A stretch of 64,000 bases of DNA from Grifola frondosa. Lineage: Eukaryota; Basidiomycota; Agaricomycetes; Polyporales; Grifolaceae. The first letter of the stretch is position 1; each line of letters begins with the position of its first letter. The position numbers and the translations under genes were made by a program. Positions 47,562 through 61,593 of this stretch are shown here, one piece after another. Location: positions 1,364,001 through 1,428,000 of the forward strand of contig LUGG01000007.1 in the NCBI GenBank assembly GCA_001683735.1, read 5' to 3'. The notes below the pieces were generated by a model. That model was not told the origin of the DNA. It ran no database searches and was given only the letters and a program-made list of their open reading frames with translations.

Positions 47562-49140
47562 CTACACCCCATGTGAGAACAAAGCAGTAGCAATAACGTT
47601 CGCGAACTGCGCAAGATTCTGTCCTAGACTATGCAGCTCTCCGCGTACTCCTATCATTTCCTGGTGCATATCCACAACCCATGCAGGGGGAGGGATCTCA
47701 GTTTGAATAGCATCATACTCTACCTCATTGTCGATATCCATCGAAAAATCTTCAGGCGCCTCATTCTTGACTTCAGGCTGGATAGGCTGATGAGATGCGG
47801 TGAAGGAGACGAGCACATCGGTAAATTTCGCGAGATGTTGACCTAAGTCGTGTATCTCCTGTCGCATGACCAGCAGATCCCCCTGCGTAAACACAAGCTG
47901 CAATAATGTCAGCTCCATAATGTCATATTCCATAATCACTGAGACATACCCCGGTACTTGCATCCTTAGTCTTGTCCACTGCCGCAGAGGGAACGCAAGG
48001 TTCGGGGGCGGGTGCCAAGGGAGTAACATCCTATAACGAGATATTAGTGTCCTTCTAGGGCATCCTACCAGCGGTTCTCACCTCGTTCTCGCGGGATTTC
48101 TCTGCTGTCGAGGCCGGGAGATTCTGGCCGCTTGGAGTGAAAGTAGAATGGACTGATGCCGAAACCTGTCTGCTAGACGAATGGGGAGGAACAGTGGACT
48201 TTGATAGCGGTCAGTTCATCTCGAGACATAATTTAAATGTGGTGAACGAAAGGTACCGCGCGATTACTCTTGCTGAAAGCATGCCGCCCCAAGTAGTCTG
48301 ATTTAGGATATGCGCCGGGCATGTGAATATCTTCTGAGGACGTTTCGGCAGTCGATGAGTTGAGGAAAGCACGCCGCCTCGAGTGGCCCGATTTAGGATA
48401 TGCGCCGGGCATGCGAATACCGGTTGAGGATGATCCGACAGTCGGTGAGACGCGAAATTTGCGCTTCGTCCGAGGGATACTCCTGGACGCCTTCGAGTGA
48501 GACACAGGAGCCGGTATCTCTGGGCTGTCCTGTTCGTTGTCCATCATTAATAATGAGCTGGTATGCAGTAATTGCGAAATGAATCTCACAGAGTCTGATG
48601 AAGTCATACGACGTTGTTTCTTCGTATCTTCGTCGTCACTGCTGTTAACCTCACGGATACGTTTCCTAGCAAAAAAAAAGGGTAAGCAACTGACCATTTG
48701 GTCGCTGAGAAGCGGTAACATTTAACTAACAAAGGAGTGCCAAACTGTCTATATGAAGTATAGGGCAAGCTAGACATCATCGCCCCAGGGGAATCCGTCA
48801 AAGATGACATCTCCGTGATATCACTGAAGACTGAAGTATTGTCTACTGAAAGGATGCAGTCATCAGGTGGGTACATGCTCTGACATATTCGTAACTTACC
48901 TCCATCAAGCCATCATCGGAGAGAACTGCTCTCCGACGCAACACTCGGCGAAATTAGACTGCTGGAACGTGGAGCAGGTCTGGGAGAACGCATGAAGGAC
49001 GGTTCATCGCGATGACGGCGCGGTGATTCTCTCTCTAGATCACATACACATTGAATATTGAGCGGGTTAGATAAAGAAGATCATACCTTCTCGAATACCA
49101 CGAGCCTGGAAATACCGAACTTCGAAATATTCAGGCATGG
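47562..49140 (-). CDS. Disordered protein with duplicated MPGAYPKS motif and C-terminal helices
   Basis: I do not recognise this gene. The best start is ATG 49140 (MPEYFEVRYFQARGIRE), followed by a Ser/Arg/Pro-rich region (RHRDEPSFMRSPRPAPRSSS), then SVFSDITEMSSLTDSP and a basic patch (KRIREVNSSDDEDTKKQRR) likely to act as a nuclear signal. Two 30-residue repeats carrying MPGAYPKS come next. After another Ser-rich part, the C terminus has two related amphipathic helices (VMRQEIHDLGQHLAKFTDVL and VRGELHSLGQNLAQFANVI) that probably pair as a coiled coil. Exon joins are approximate. The low complexity and internal duplication suggest a fast-evolving protein. Confidence 0.5.
48276..48455 (-). repeat. 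Two tandem 90-bp coding repeats
   Basis: The phrase GATTTAGGATATGCGCCGGG occurs at 48300 and again at 48390. Each unit encodes MPGAYPKS plus an Arg-rich stretch (GHSRRRAF, DYLGRHAF). Confidence 0.8.
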
Positions 49141-50113
49141 CCGTGGAGGGCAAGCCATGATGAAGGATTGAACGGGCTTAAATATGGGTTCTGCCGCTTC
49201 GTGACCCCCAGGGAAGTAGAGGAGGTGATAAACTGATAAACATCAGCAGGAAACGGAACGAGCAACCAAAATGGGAGTAGGTGAGACTTACAGGCTAAAC
49301 ATTGACAGCCGTGCCTGTGAGCTAGAGCTGGAGCTTATCATGAATGTGGAATAGGCTGAAACCGGTGGACGAACCCAATCTGTTGGTGACTTTGATCAGG
49401 CAAAAGCACGGAACAGCCCACTGGGCAGCCCAAGACGTCGCTGGCCTGAAGTCGGTTCCCGCATGAAATATACTATCTGAAATTGCGCGCGACGATCATA
49501 GACAGTGACTCGTGGTCCTGACACATCTCAGGGTGGAAGCGATAGAAGTCAGCTCAGAGTGCATGAACAGTTTAGAGTCGATGGAGCGAGTTGTGACACA
49601 TGTCACGATATTACTGTGACATGATTCACGGAAACCAAAGTCACATGACAAGGTTCACGATTGAGATTCTGAAGTCATCTGAAGTCAAAGTCAGCCTTTC
49701 AAGAGGCTCCAACGCGATAAGTTTCCCACTCATTATTGACAAATTGAATGTTCCGCTCACTTTCCACTTAGCATGGGAGCCGATCCCGATACACGCATGG
49801 AGTGCTCAGTCAGCGCGGAACTGTTCAATCGTGACATGATCACGACATCAGTCACATGTTGCGAATTTCGCAACGTGCTGTTTCATCACGACACGTGTAC
49901 GGACTAGTGCAAGTCGTCCGCGGAAGCGTTCCATTGCGGCACTCTGTTCGATCGCGACACGCTGTTCGATCACGCCGTACGATTTCAACCCTAGATGAAT
50001 ACAACGAAGTGACCTCACGACTGAGCGCTGAGCACTCTGCAGGACCGCAAGTACTCTCCCCTTTTTTTCTCCTCATTTCCGGATCCCCCACTTCCAGTTC
50101 CGCCTCGCTCTCC
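49141..50113. other. Intergenic region with clustered GTGAC/GTCAC words
   Basis: About 970 bases between divergent genes. From 49585 to 49870, near-palindromic combinations of GTGAC and GTCAC recur (GTGACACATGTCACG, GTGACATGATTCACGG, GTCACATGACAAGG, GTGACATGATCACGACATC). At 49890-49980, CGATCGCGACACGCTGTTCG-like words repeat. Both precede the FHA-kinase gene. The spacing is irregular, so binding sites or an old repeat are equally possible. Confidence 0.45.
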
Positions 50114-51798
<1,685 letters not shown>

Positions 51799-52493
51799 AG
51801 TGTACTACGATTTACTAGAGATGGAAGCCCTTCATTTTTTGAATGGCAAAATCTCTCTTTATACGCTCTTCCTTCTATCTCTGTCTTTCCGATTATCTGC
51901 GGCGCTTCAATGTGTCACACTTCGAATGAATGACAGTTCGTTCTTATGAGCAACGTCTCGGTAGGTAGCTGATTCCCCACGGAGGCTTATAAGTTTTCCT
52001 TACTCCTCCAACTTGTATTACTTTTCAATCATTCATACGTGAAGGGCAAAAGGTGTTGATTCTCTTAACTCATTTGTCTGGTCATGCTCCGATGCCCGAA
52101 TCCTCGAAAACATAATCATTATTGTGGTTTGAGAAGGATGCGACTGTTCTAGAAAAAAAGTTCAATATACATCAGATGCATGACTTTACATAAATCCGGT
52201 CTTCCTTCGAAAAACTGGGAGAACATGGGGTCATTAGCTGTAAGTGTCCCCAACGAGATATTCACATGGTATATAGATTCCTCAAGAATGGATCGGCCCG
52301 ATTACTGAGGCTGAGCACGCACTGTTAACGGACTGCGGAGCTGAGAATATATTGTGCATACCCGAAGCGTAAGGACGTAAATAACACAAGTGATTAAGCC
52401 AATTGAGCCTAAGATGCGAGAGGACAACAATATTCATCGTCGCTTCGAATTCATCATCGGGGATTCGTTTGAGTATAGCATGCATGTCCTCAC
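51799..52493. other. Intergenic region between convergent genes
   Basis: About 700 bases. A 71-codon minus-strand open stretch at 52282-52497 abuts the end of the JmjC gene and could be its last exon or chance. Nothing else was recognised. Confidence 0.4.
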
Positions 52494-54835
52494 TCACTTC
52501 CCTAGGGTGAACGTCACCACTGCGAATATCAGAACAGGTAAGTATTGTCTGTACGATACGATTAGTCGCGGGTGCAACTTACAAGTGACATAAAATGCCC
52601 CTTCGATTGAAGTAGTCACCTGTACACTTGCCCGGAATGGGACATCGAAATGTCCGGGTCTGAAAACTCGTCGAGCTAAACTTTTCTGTAATCTCCATTT
52701 TTCACGACGTTTCTGCGACAAGGGGTGTGGAGCGGCCTGTGCGGGAACCTGTGCGGGAACCTGTGCAGGGGCTGGCTCGACTATTCGTGCTCTCAAGGAC
52801 AGCAAAGACAACCATGCATAGTAAAGTGATGCCTGAAGCTGCAGTACGTCGTCGCCTTGGCCAGAATATAGGCGATGACGCCGGAGTTCATCAGAGGTTC
52901 TGAGACTGAACTCCAGTTGTCAGCACTCAGGAAATCACAAGCAATCTTGATACAGTTAGTACGGTTGCTGACCTTCATTTGTATGAGAAAATTATTGGTA
53001 TAATGAGACGACATCCACCTACTTGATGGGGGCATCCGGCAGGTATGAAGACAGCGTCATCTAAATGCTGATAGATCCTGCAAGGCTGAATTCCATACTT
53101 GGCTTTGCATGCATCGAGAAGGGCTGGTGTCATATAGAACTGCTGTGAGTGAATGGGATCCCCGTAAGTTGAGTCATAGCAGTCCTGTGCCGCAAGGAAG
53201 TCTCGTAAGACATTTGCATATAATGCGGGCCATATGTCCCATACGGCACCACCGGGTGTCCCATCTGTGTTAGGAGATGCGTAGAGCATGACATTGACAG
53301 CATCAGTAATGTCAATGTGAACCCTCGTTGATCCGTGATGGTTATCATCTTGAACGGATGCGAACGCACAGTACATTTTCGGACCTGCCAGGGGATTTAT
53401 GACTAGAATATCAAAGGAGAGGTAATCGCTCACCCAGATCCGGTTTGATCCCGTTAAGTGGAAAATGGGCAGCCAGGTTCCTCACGCCATCTGGGGAGGT
53501 GTAGTCTTTCATTTGCAAGGCTAGAAAGAAGGCGGCATGCAGATCGGGGAAGGTGTTTGCAAAGCTATCCTTAGGGGCCAATCCTTGTAAATTATGCATT
53601 CATAAGACGAGATCAATCAATGTTAAACCGCGGAAAGAACCTTTAACTTCCATATGTCTTTCGGCATCTTTGGCTGTTCTCCAAAGTTTCTGAAAAAATC
53701 TCCGACCGTAGAATTGGTGGTTGCATTAGTCTCGCAATTATGCAAGACCACCACTTTATCTCCATGTCTTTCGATAAAGTATTCCGGCCCCCAGTTGCCC
53801 TGAAGGAGGTGGGTGTGGATATTGGTCACCACAACTGGTCTCTGCTCTTGCCAGGTGGCCCTAAAATTTTCATTGCTGATGAGGCGACTTGACGTTACGT
53901 AAGGAGAATGGATGGGCGGTAATGTTCGTACATATCTAATACTGAGTCAGTATGGGAGCATATGCCATTGGACGAAGCTTACCGTATCTGTCTGGCATAA
54001 AGACGCATCTGTTCGATGTCATGCTCAAGCTGTTGCACGTCGCATCGGGTGAGAGGGACGAATGATTCAAAATGTTCGCAACATTTTGTACTCTAGAGAC
54101 CAATGTCAAGATTTATCGACCATAGAGTGAGAACATTATTACCTCGTGATGATTAGGGATCGGGAATGGAATGTACCAGATGTTGGTGACGACGCTAGGC
54201 CAAAGGCAGAAGGTACAAAACTCTAGACCGCATATCGTGCACAACCAGCCACCGGTGAAAACATCCGAGCTGCAGAGATCTACAGCACAGTATATCAGTG
54301 TAAACATTATCTATGGCACTCTCCTTACCACACGTTACCCTGACACTTAATTCCCTGGGCCTGTTGATGACTGTCGTAATGTCGTAGTGAGTTCTTTCGA
54401 ATTCTAATTTCGGGAGTAATATTCGCGCGCATGAGATCTATGATACTTATGAGTACGCTTAATGACACTGAAGAATGTTCTATACTAACGAGCTGCTGAT
54501 CAATATCATTCAAGTCGAAGTTTCGGTTAAAAACCTGAGGTACATGAGGAGTTGGTTCAGGCGGGAAACGAAAGGTGACTATTGGTAGTTGATCCCCATT
54601 GAATTCGACTGCGCGTATACCTTGACACAATATTTTAAACATCTAAATATGTAATGTGCACGTTAAGGACTGACAAACCTGTGAATCGACACGGATCTCT
54701 TAAGACGTTCTTCTTAGCACCGCGACAAGCCCTCTGAGAACAGGAGAAACATGGTGGATAATCGGACCACCTGACAACTGATCCGCGCGTTTTCTGCAAA
54801 CAGGTAGCCGATTGTATAACACATGAGTTGGCCAT
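52494..54835 (-). CDS. JmjC-domain protein, KDM3-like
   Basis: Fe(II)/2-oxoglutarate-dependent oxygenase fold, related to KDM3/JMJD1 histone H3K9 demethylases. The N-terminal part has Cys-rich zinc-binding sequence (PPCFSCSQRACRGAKKNVLR, then GWLCTICGLEFCTFC). The JmjC region reads RPVVVTNIHTHLLQGNWGPE, KMPKDIWKLKDWPPKDSF, LNGIKPDLGPKMYCAFAS and STRVHIDITDAVNVMLYA, with the HxD iron ligands as HID, and FIPAGCPHQV with the distal His. All three iron ligands are therefore present. The end, GDDVLQLQASLYYAWLSL, matches the helical tail of the family. One base seems lost near 52913. A Pro/Ala-rich extension with a 12-bp duplication (AQVPAQVPAQ) lies at the C terminus. Start and last exon are provisional. 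Confidence 0.8.
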
Positions 54836-55651
54836 GCTGGGTGTCCAGACGGTGAGCGCTCAGCATCGGGCAGGGAATCCAGGTGTGCTGAATCGCGATG
54901 CAGAATCAAATAACGACAAACAACACCAAATATCGACACCACAAGAAACTTCTAACTTCGAAGTCGCAACGAACCAAAAGCTGTATGTGGGCGCGCCGAT
55001 ATCAAACTTTTGGTGAACGCGCGCAGAATCATACGGCTTTTTTCATCCCTCAAGCCATACCCAACTTCTGTGCCCGTAGGCTTGCCATCTGCTTCTCGTC
55101 CCGGCGAAGTCACCGGAGCAAGTGCTCGAGTGAACTCTTGGTTGGTGCTGGCATGTTTCAGACTCCTGGATGTATGCTCTACGGTCTCTCTCGCCGGTAA
55201 TACATGCAGAATGATGTATCATCACTACAGCCGAAGCTATCGACCAGTGTCCAAAACTTTCCCAAATCATGAGGTGACGATGGTGAGTCGACTTTGCACA
55301 CTTTCTCGTATTCAATTCTTATGTCCTCTCAGGAGGAAACGGCCGCCGCCTCGTTGGACGTCAATTTTAAAGAAGAATCAAGTGCCATCGAGCAATGTTC
55401 GTAATACATTATGATCTACATCAAACATTGTATTAATCACACCGCTATTCTCATAGGGTTCAAAGTTCTATCTGAAGCGGCTCTTTACAGTCTTTTACAA
55501 CATTCTACCAAGTTCACATTCGGTTGTTCACTGCCGTTCTTCAGCAAATGGCTAGGGCGGACCTCATGACTGCCCTGCCCAGTCCGGCTGTCGGAGGTGA
55601 GCTGCTTTATGTCATTCATGAACTCGATCCTAATTTTCGCGTAAAGGTTCC
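54836..55651. other. Region with unassigned plus-strand coding potential
   Basis: About 800 bases. Short open stretches at 55010-55414 and 55459-55568 (GFKVLSEAALYSLLQHSTKF) could be exons of a small plus-strand gene with an intron near 55283-55331, or 5' exons of the phosphatase-like gene that follows. No domain was recognised. The left end should contain the JmjC gene promoter. Confidence 0.35.
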
Positions 55652-57130
55652 ATGCAGAGCCAAATGAAAGCAAAGCTGGCAAGCATGAACCTTAAGTCGT
55701 TTGGCTTGAAGTCAAACGTTCCCGGGTTGCTCACGGCACACAACTTTCGGGTTCTGCGTAACTCATTCCTTTCCCCTGACTCGCTGGTGGTGATCCGGCT
55801 GCCACCTTGGCTCAGCAACGTGCTAAGTTGAAGGCTAGCCATGCCGCTCACCATATCTCTGTGCCTGCTCTCGCGACTGCTGTCGGTGCCGATGGCCGCA
55901 ACACGTGGGTGGTTCGGGTTCCTCTCGGCTCAGTCAAGTAGACGAACGCGCGTCATCTCTGAGGCAGGAGATGTCCATCTCCACTTCTAACAGCATCATC
56001 TCTTCGCGTCCCAAGAGCACATGTTTTTCGGGCGTTGCGAATGCCTTCAAGACTCCGAGCGGAACGCCAGCAGGGCTGGTACCCTCAATGGATTTGGCTG
56101 TCACAATGGCTGGGGCGGCATGCGGACCGGATATGAACCCGAGCTCGTCTCTGAGTCCCTGCTCGACGAGCCTTTGTGTTCTCCAGAAGGTGTATCCAGT
56201 CCATGCTCCAACTTGAAGGCATCTCCGTGGCCGCAGCCATCGACGGCCACTTATTTAATGTTGCGCGCTTCACCTCCCCCACCAATGCAGGTGATGCGCA
56301 AGACCTGCGGCGGCACAGCCCCGTGCTTCGACAATTTTGTCTTTCCCGTCGGTGACCATGGGGATGCAATCCTTGCGCCATCTGTGCATTCGGGCACGTT
56401 GAATATCTGCTTGCGCCGCCGCGGATCGTCACGCAGCTGCAATACCTCGAGTGGCCGCACATGAACATGCCGAAGGATCACGCGGCGTGCTCAGGCTGAT
56501 GCGACAGGTAGAGGAGGTGGTGGAGCGTGGTCGGGGCGAAGGCGACATGCCTTGGGCGAGGGCCCGTTGCACAAGGGATTGCAGATACCGTCGCGTAACA
56601 AGACCGCGCTGGTGCGGCCGGCACATTGCATGAATTAGACCCTATGCTCGGCGTCGCGAAGCATGCGCAGGGAAACTCGTCGGTGCTCTTGCATTGTTCG
56701 GCGGGGGTCTTCCTCGCTGTCGACATTGTGCTTGATGGCGTGCTCCACGAGATGCGTAAGAGGAAGGAGGGCAAGCTGTGTCTGCCACGGCGGCTGAGGA
56801 GTGGGGGCTCGTGCCACCTAATGGGATGGGGAGCGGGAGCGGAAGTAGAAGTAGAAGCCCTGAAAGTAGCGGTGCAGAGCCGATGGAGGTCGACTCCAGC
56901 CCGAGTCCGCGCCGGAGGCAGTCGCTGTGAACGTCACTGCGCTGACCGTGCCAGTGTCGGTGGGGCAGAACGAGGTGCATGTGCCTGTTGCGGGCTTCAC
57001 AGGGGCGGCTTACCTTTTGGTGCAGCAGCCGGCTTTGGCCTATCTTGCTCTTGCAGAGGCACGTTCTCCAGCACAGCATGGGTACTCATCCTGGATAAGA
57101 GATCTCTACCATATCCTTCAGGCTCTTGAC
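55652..57130 (+). pseudogene. Decayed protein-tyrosine-phosphatase-like gene
   Basis: Fragments of one classical PTP gene in several frames. N-terminal pieces are MQSQMKAKLASMNLKSFGLK and AATLAQQRAKLKASHAAHHI, then VPALATAVGADGRNTWVVRV. PTP-domain pieces are IVTQLQYLEWPHMNMPKD (the WPD-loop region would be expected here) and GVLRLMRQVEEVVERGRG, then the active-site strand SSVLLHCSAGVFLAVDIVLD. A functional loop is HCX5R. Here HCSAGV runs straight into the following helix, so the catalytic Arg and neighbouring Gly/Thr are absent, which a single missing base cannot explain. In-frame stops occur as well (for example after VPLGSVK). The distal tail is Ser/Pro-rich (RSPESSGAEPMEVDSSPSPR). Confidence 0.6.
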
Positions 57131-57802
57131 GTCCCTACTGCACTCGATTTGCACAGCTCCATTCAATTACCTACATACGGCGGGAGATGCAGTGTCGCGT
57201 TGTGTGGTGCTCTGACAACAGTGCCAGGGTTTTGTACAAAAGGGGAACACTTCACAAGGTGTTGTTTTTCCGGGATATGTACCTCCATCTCCCAATTCGC
57301 GAGCAGACGACGACATCCCTTGCCTGCGGCGGATGTGCCGCTTCTGCGCCTGCCATGCCACATAGGAGAGACGAACGATCAGAGCTCGTTGGCAGGTGGT
57401 GGCTTAGCTGAACAGCGTTCAGAATCAGACAAATGTCCCCCAGCGGTAACGCGGATCCAGCTCATCTCCACCAGTACGATATTACTCTTCCTCTATCAAC
57501 AGGACATGTCACAATCCACGTAGAGGAGGAAGGGATTGCTTCTGGGAGAGTGTAGTTACTGTATACATTGGACACGGTACCCTTAAGAATCCGCATGGAA
57601 GACCTTAAATATTGTATGTAGTTCAGTAGCACACGACGTATCCCGCTGAGCGGCAGGACCAGGAGTATAAGGAGAATGGAGGAATTGTGATGGTTTGCAT
57701 GGTTTGCAATGGTGTGCGATGGTGGTATGGCTCGTGCGTTATGGTGCGGAGTTTAAAATATCAATATTCGGTGTTTTCAAGTCAAACCTCCACTATTTTC
57801 GA
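57131..57802. other. Spacer with no supported gene
   Basis: About 670 bases. A plus-strand open frame runs from the phosphatase remnant to about 57520, but its composition is not gene-like. A short GGTTTGCA/GGTGTGCGATGGT repetition lies at 57690-57750. Confidence 0.4.
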
Positions 57803-58893
57803 TGTTATACGATTCAGGCATTCTCAATCTCTGCTTCGTCGCGCTTTTGCTGACTGTCGCTGCAGTGACGCTCTATCTGTCGGCACCGACATTGGCAAGT
57901 AAGAAGTGTATAGTAAATTACACGTTCTCTGCAAGTGCGCCACTTGAACATGGAAAGATCACGGTTTTGGAGTTTACTATACCTTCTCCTTCGGACCAGG
58001 GTGATAGAATTCAGCCTACCATCCTTAGGAAATTTGGTGGTATCATAGAGGGCAGCCAGGAGTACGTGCTTGTTGCTGATATGGTGTACACTAGAACTCA
58101 TTCTTCTGGCCAAGCTCATCATCTCTGCTCGGAAGTGACATAACCAGAATCCAGGCTTCTAGCGCCGTAGAACCAGTAATCAAGCATCCGAGTCCACGGC
58201 CGCTACTCAGACGATGGAACCTACATCTCATCCCGAAGCTCAGACACACCGCATCCCAACTTCCTCATTCCGAGAGCAATCAGCTGCCACTTCGCGATCA
58301 TCGATGCCTGCTCAACCTGTGATAATGTTGCCCCAAACTGGGGCTCCCCTCCCTGTTCCTGGCGTCCCTTACATCTCACTAGCAACATCAACCAGGTCTA
58401 ATATACGAAGTGACATTCATGTGAGTATTCGCATATTCATATGTGTGCATCTAATGATTTGATGTACAGCCACGAGCGGCATACGTACGTCGCACCAGGA
58501 TCAGCCCTGACAAGGAAGGGCAGGTACCGGGAAGGGGAGAAACCTGTAACCGCATGGTTTGAGTCTGTATCGTCGACACCGATCAATGCTCCTCCCGATT
58601 TATCGTCATACCCGGACCTTAAGGTGGGCGATTTGTTTTGCCACAGAACGGATACGCTGTGTCAGGTTTGGATGTGGGAGAAAGAGGATGATGTGTTCCC
58701 TCGATGGAAACCTATCTCTGTCGGTCATGAGCGTGCGGACGGAAGGAGACTGATATTGACGATGAAGAAGCGCCACCCATCTTGGGTGAGTCCACTTTGG
58801 TGCTCAAAGCGTCTTGCTTCTTGTATGTACCAACACGCTCAACATGACACAAGAACCTCACAAACTTCTATTGCAGTAGCACGTGGTGAATGA
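57803..58893 (+). CDS. Uncharacterised small protein gene(s)
   Basis: The region has two coding-like parts. At 57803-58143, a product starting MLYDSGILNLCFVALLLTVA has an N-terminal hydrophobic helix (signal anchor) and then about 80 soluble residues. At 58214-58893, a Pro/Ser-rich N terminus leads to a folded-looking segment, LSSYPDLKVGDLFCHRTDTL, CQVWMWEKEDDVFPRWKPIS and GRRLILTMKKRHPSW, of a type I remember from unnamed basidiomycete proteins. They may be one spliced gene or two. No function is proposed. Confidence 0.45.
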
Positions 58894-59311
58894 GCTTTGA
58901 CCATACGAAGGTTGTCTTCGAAGCTCTATGTTGTACATAAGTGACTTATATGGTTGTAAAGTAAAGTGCATAGGGATGAAACTCTGCACACACACGTCGT
59001 CCTGCCTAGTCCATTGTTCTTTTGCCCCACTCCGTTTTGTCTTGCTCAACTGAGCATCAACAAAATTCAACCTGTTGTCTTTTTCGCTCTTTCTCAAAAT
59101 ATATGTTGAATAGTCAGAATGGTCTTATTATTCAAATCCTTAAATCATACCAGACGGCCTGTCTCGACAACATACGCTTGGTCTCTTGTTGCTCCAGAAG
59201 ATCGAGCCCAACTGGTGAGGGGCTTCCCTGCACAACAAGGACACCAAAATCCGGACTTTAATCCGAGCGGCTTAGAGAGTCAAGCTAATTTCGCAGCGAA
59301 GTAGTTACATA

Positions 59312-61148
59312 TCACTGAAGTTCTGGAATCTGGAGAAATTGGCGTAATTCAAGCCTGATTCTCTCGAGAATCCAGTCTCGAACATGCCCATGAACATCTA
59401 CCATCCCGTGTTTAATTCTGACAGCAATGATTAATAATTCGCTGCCCAAAAATTTCGACGTGAACCAGAGACGACGAAGCTGATATACATCAGTATTATC
59501 GAGAACCGTTGGGCAGTGATGAAGGACGAACCAAGCGAACAAGGAGTCTGACTCCTGTACTCCACGAAACTGTTGTACCAATTGCATAGGTGCCACACGC
59601 AACCCCAACAAAAGCAGCCCGGTTAATACTATCACAACACCTCGACGAGCATTATCTTGCTGTTCGATTAGGGGGTTGAGCTTCATCAATGAAATCGGTG
59701 ATAAATACTGAAGGTATGATTACTCACGGATACGGCATTCAATGCACCTACAACTAGTCGCCCAAGTCTCTTGATGGACGTACGCTAATCCACTCTCAGA
59801 AGATCTTGCGCAAGAAAAGGCACGACAAACTCACCAATTTTTGACCGCCATATCTTCACGTAAGTACCCTTCCCTTTTCCGGCCGATGCGGTTACAACGT
59901 AGCTGAAATTCTGCGCTGACATGTCTGAAGATTATATTTAGTTAAAAGTATCTGTACTATACTAGAATACTTGCGTCAATGGCTAGAATCGTATCGTCTG
60001 CGAGGCCAATGAGTATATGATAATGATGAGAGGCTCTCAACACACCATTATGACCGAGGAGTTGAAAATACTCTTTCGATGCCGTATTCCATATACAAAT
60101 ATTCCCCGTGGTGGTCCCGCAAACTAGAGCCCTCCCAGCATGTAGGTATGCGACCTTTAATGCATGATTCGACCTAGGAATGACATCGAATTTATACTGG
60201 TGCCTTGGCATCTGCTTTTTGAACGATCCCACGACATATGAGTGAACACCGTCTACCAGGTTGTAAACGATAATATTGCGGCCATCGGGACTCAATGCTG
60301 AGGAACCTCTAAAGTGATACTCCATCAATACATCTGGACACTATTGTAAAATTGATAATACATACATTTGTGGAGTATCAATGGGCGGAACAATTGTCCA
60401 CAACTGTGAAGAGTTGCGATGCTCCAGCATCTACGAAATTAGCATGAGTATTAGCTACGAGATTTCATGAGTAATGGAGCATAGTACACAATTCCATGAA
60501 TGAGATAAGACACGATTAGGTTTGTCCCATTCTTGTGAAAATGAACCGCGACTGCACGGAGTCTTTGGTCAACGTCTGATGCAACATGTCTCAGTATCGG
60601 CGGTGCGGGTATCTTCATATCACCGGAATATTCTCTAGGAAGCTGAGCGCGGAAGAAAGGATAAAGATAAGAAATCCACATACGTTCTTTCTGCTCATGC
60701 GTAATATGCACCTCCTGCCCTATACCAACAGCTAGGCACCAGTTGTGACATCGTAATCAAGGCAATAAATGCTACCACGGACTCCGATGGTATCTCGTCG
60801 TTTTCACTACCTGTCTGTAGAAAGATTAGCATTAGGATGACACGGGAACAGTACACACAGCACCAGAGAAAAGTCATGCGATTGAAATAAGAGGCCATTT
60901 TGGCAACCAATAATAATGGTATCAGAGATTCTGGGATGCCATAGTAGACAATCCACTGGAGTTTGAAAGAGCAGCTTGTAAAGAAGTGACCCGTCGACTA
61001 GACTCCAAATATTGAGTGTATTATCATCACCTCCGCTGGCAACGTAGTTGCCGTTGGGTGAGAAGGAGACATGGTTGACGGTAGCGCAATGACCGGAGGT
61101 TAATGTGAACTTTTGGACATATGCGGTAGAATAGAATTCAGTCACCAT
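59312..61148 (-). CDS. WD40-repeat protein with C-terminal membrane segment, paralog B
   Basis: Starts MVTEFYSTAYVQKFTLTSGH, then a blade ATVNHVSFSPNGNYVASGGD and DNTLNIWSLVDGSLLYKL, then DCLLWHPRISDTIIIGCQNG. This closely parallels the start of paralog A at 45902. Later blades are ALSPDGRNIIVYNLVDGVHS and ALVCGTTTGNICIWNTASKE, then LIGLADDTILAID. The last exon (59312-59689) carries a hydrophobic segment, RGVVIVLTGLLLLGLRVAP, followed by about 85 residues ending in a charged helix (WILERIRLELRQFLQIPELQ). The membrane segment is therefore internal to a longer tail than in paralog A. Intron positions were not fully resolved around 59700-59960 and 60330-60700. Confidence 0.65.
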
Positions 61149-61593
61149 GACTTGGGAAAGTGACTGGGAGAATGGCGGGCAAGCAATAATGCTTGCGGAT
61201 ACCTAAGATCTGCTAGTATGGATGGCTGCGATTGAGAGTCGGACCCACGTGTCACGTTGAGGCCTGTGAGATTGACCTTCGCAAAAATCAAAATTTGTCT
61301 TCACTCTTGAGGCAACTCAAAAATTGTCTCAATAATAGTGTTGTTACGTCCATCTGCCCCACTGATACTTTCAATAAAGCTAGGTTTTATACGTGGATAA
61401 AGCGTAAGTCAAAGCCCGTGCCACCCTTGCCATCCATTCTCCGTGTCAACGCTCCATCTCACTAAAAAACACTCTACTGTCACGATATCTCCATCCTGAA
61501 CATCATCCGCACTCATCCGGCAAGGAACAAATTGTGGGAAAGGAGTCTTGAATCATCAAAGATATCTCTAAACCGTAGGCTGTGACATCGCAC

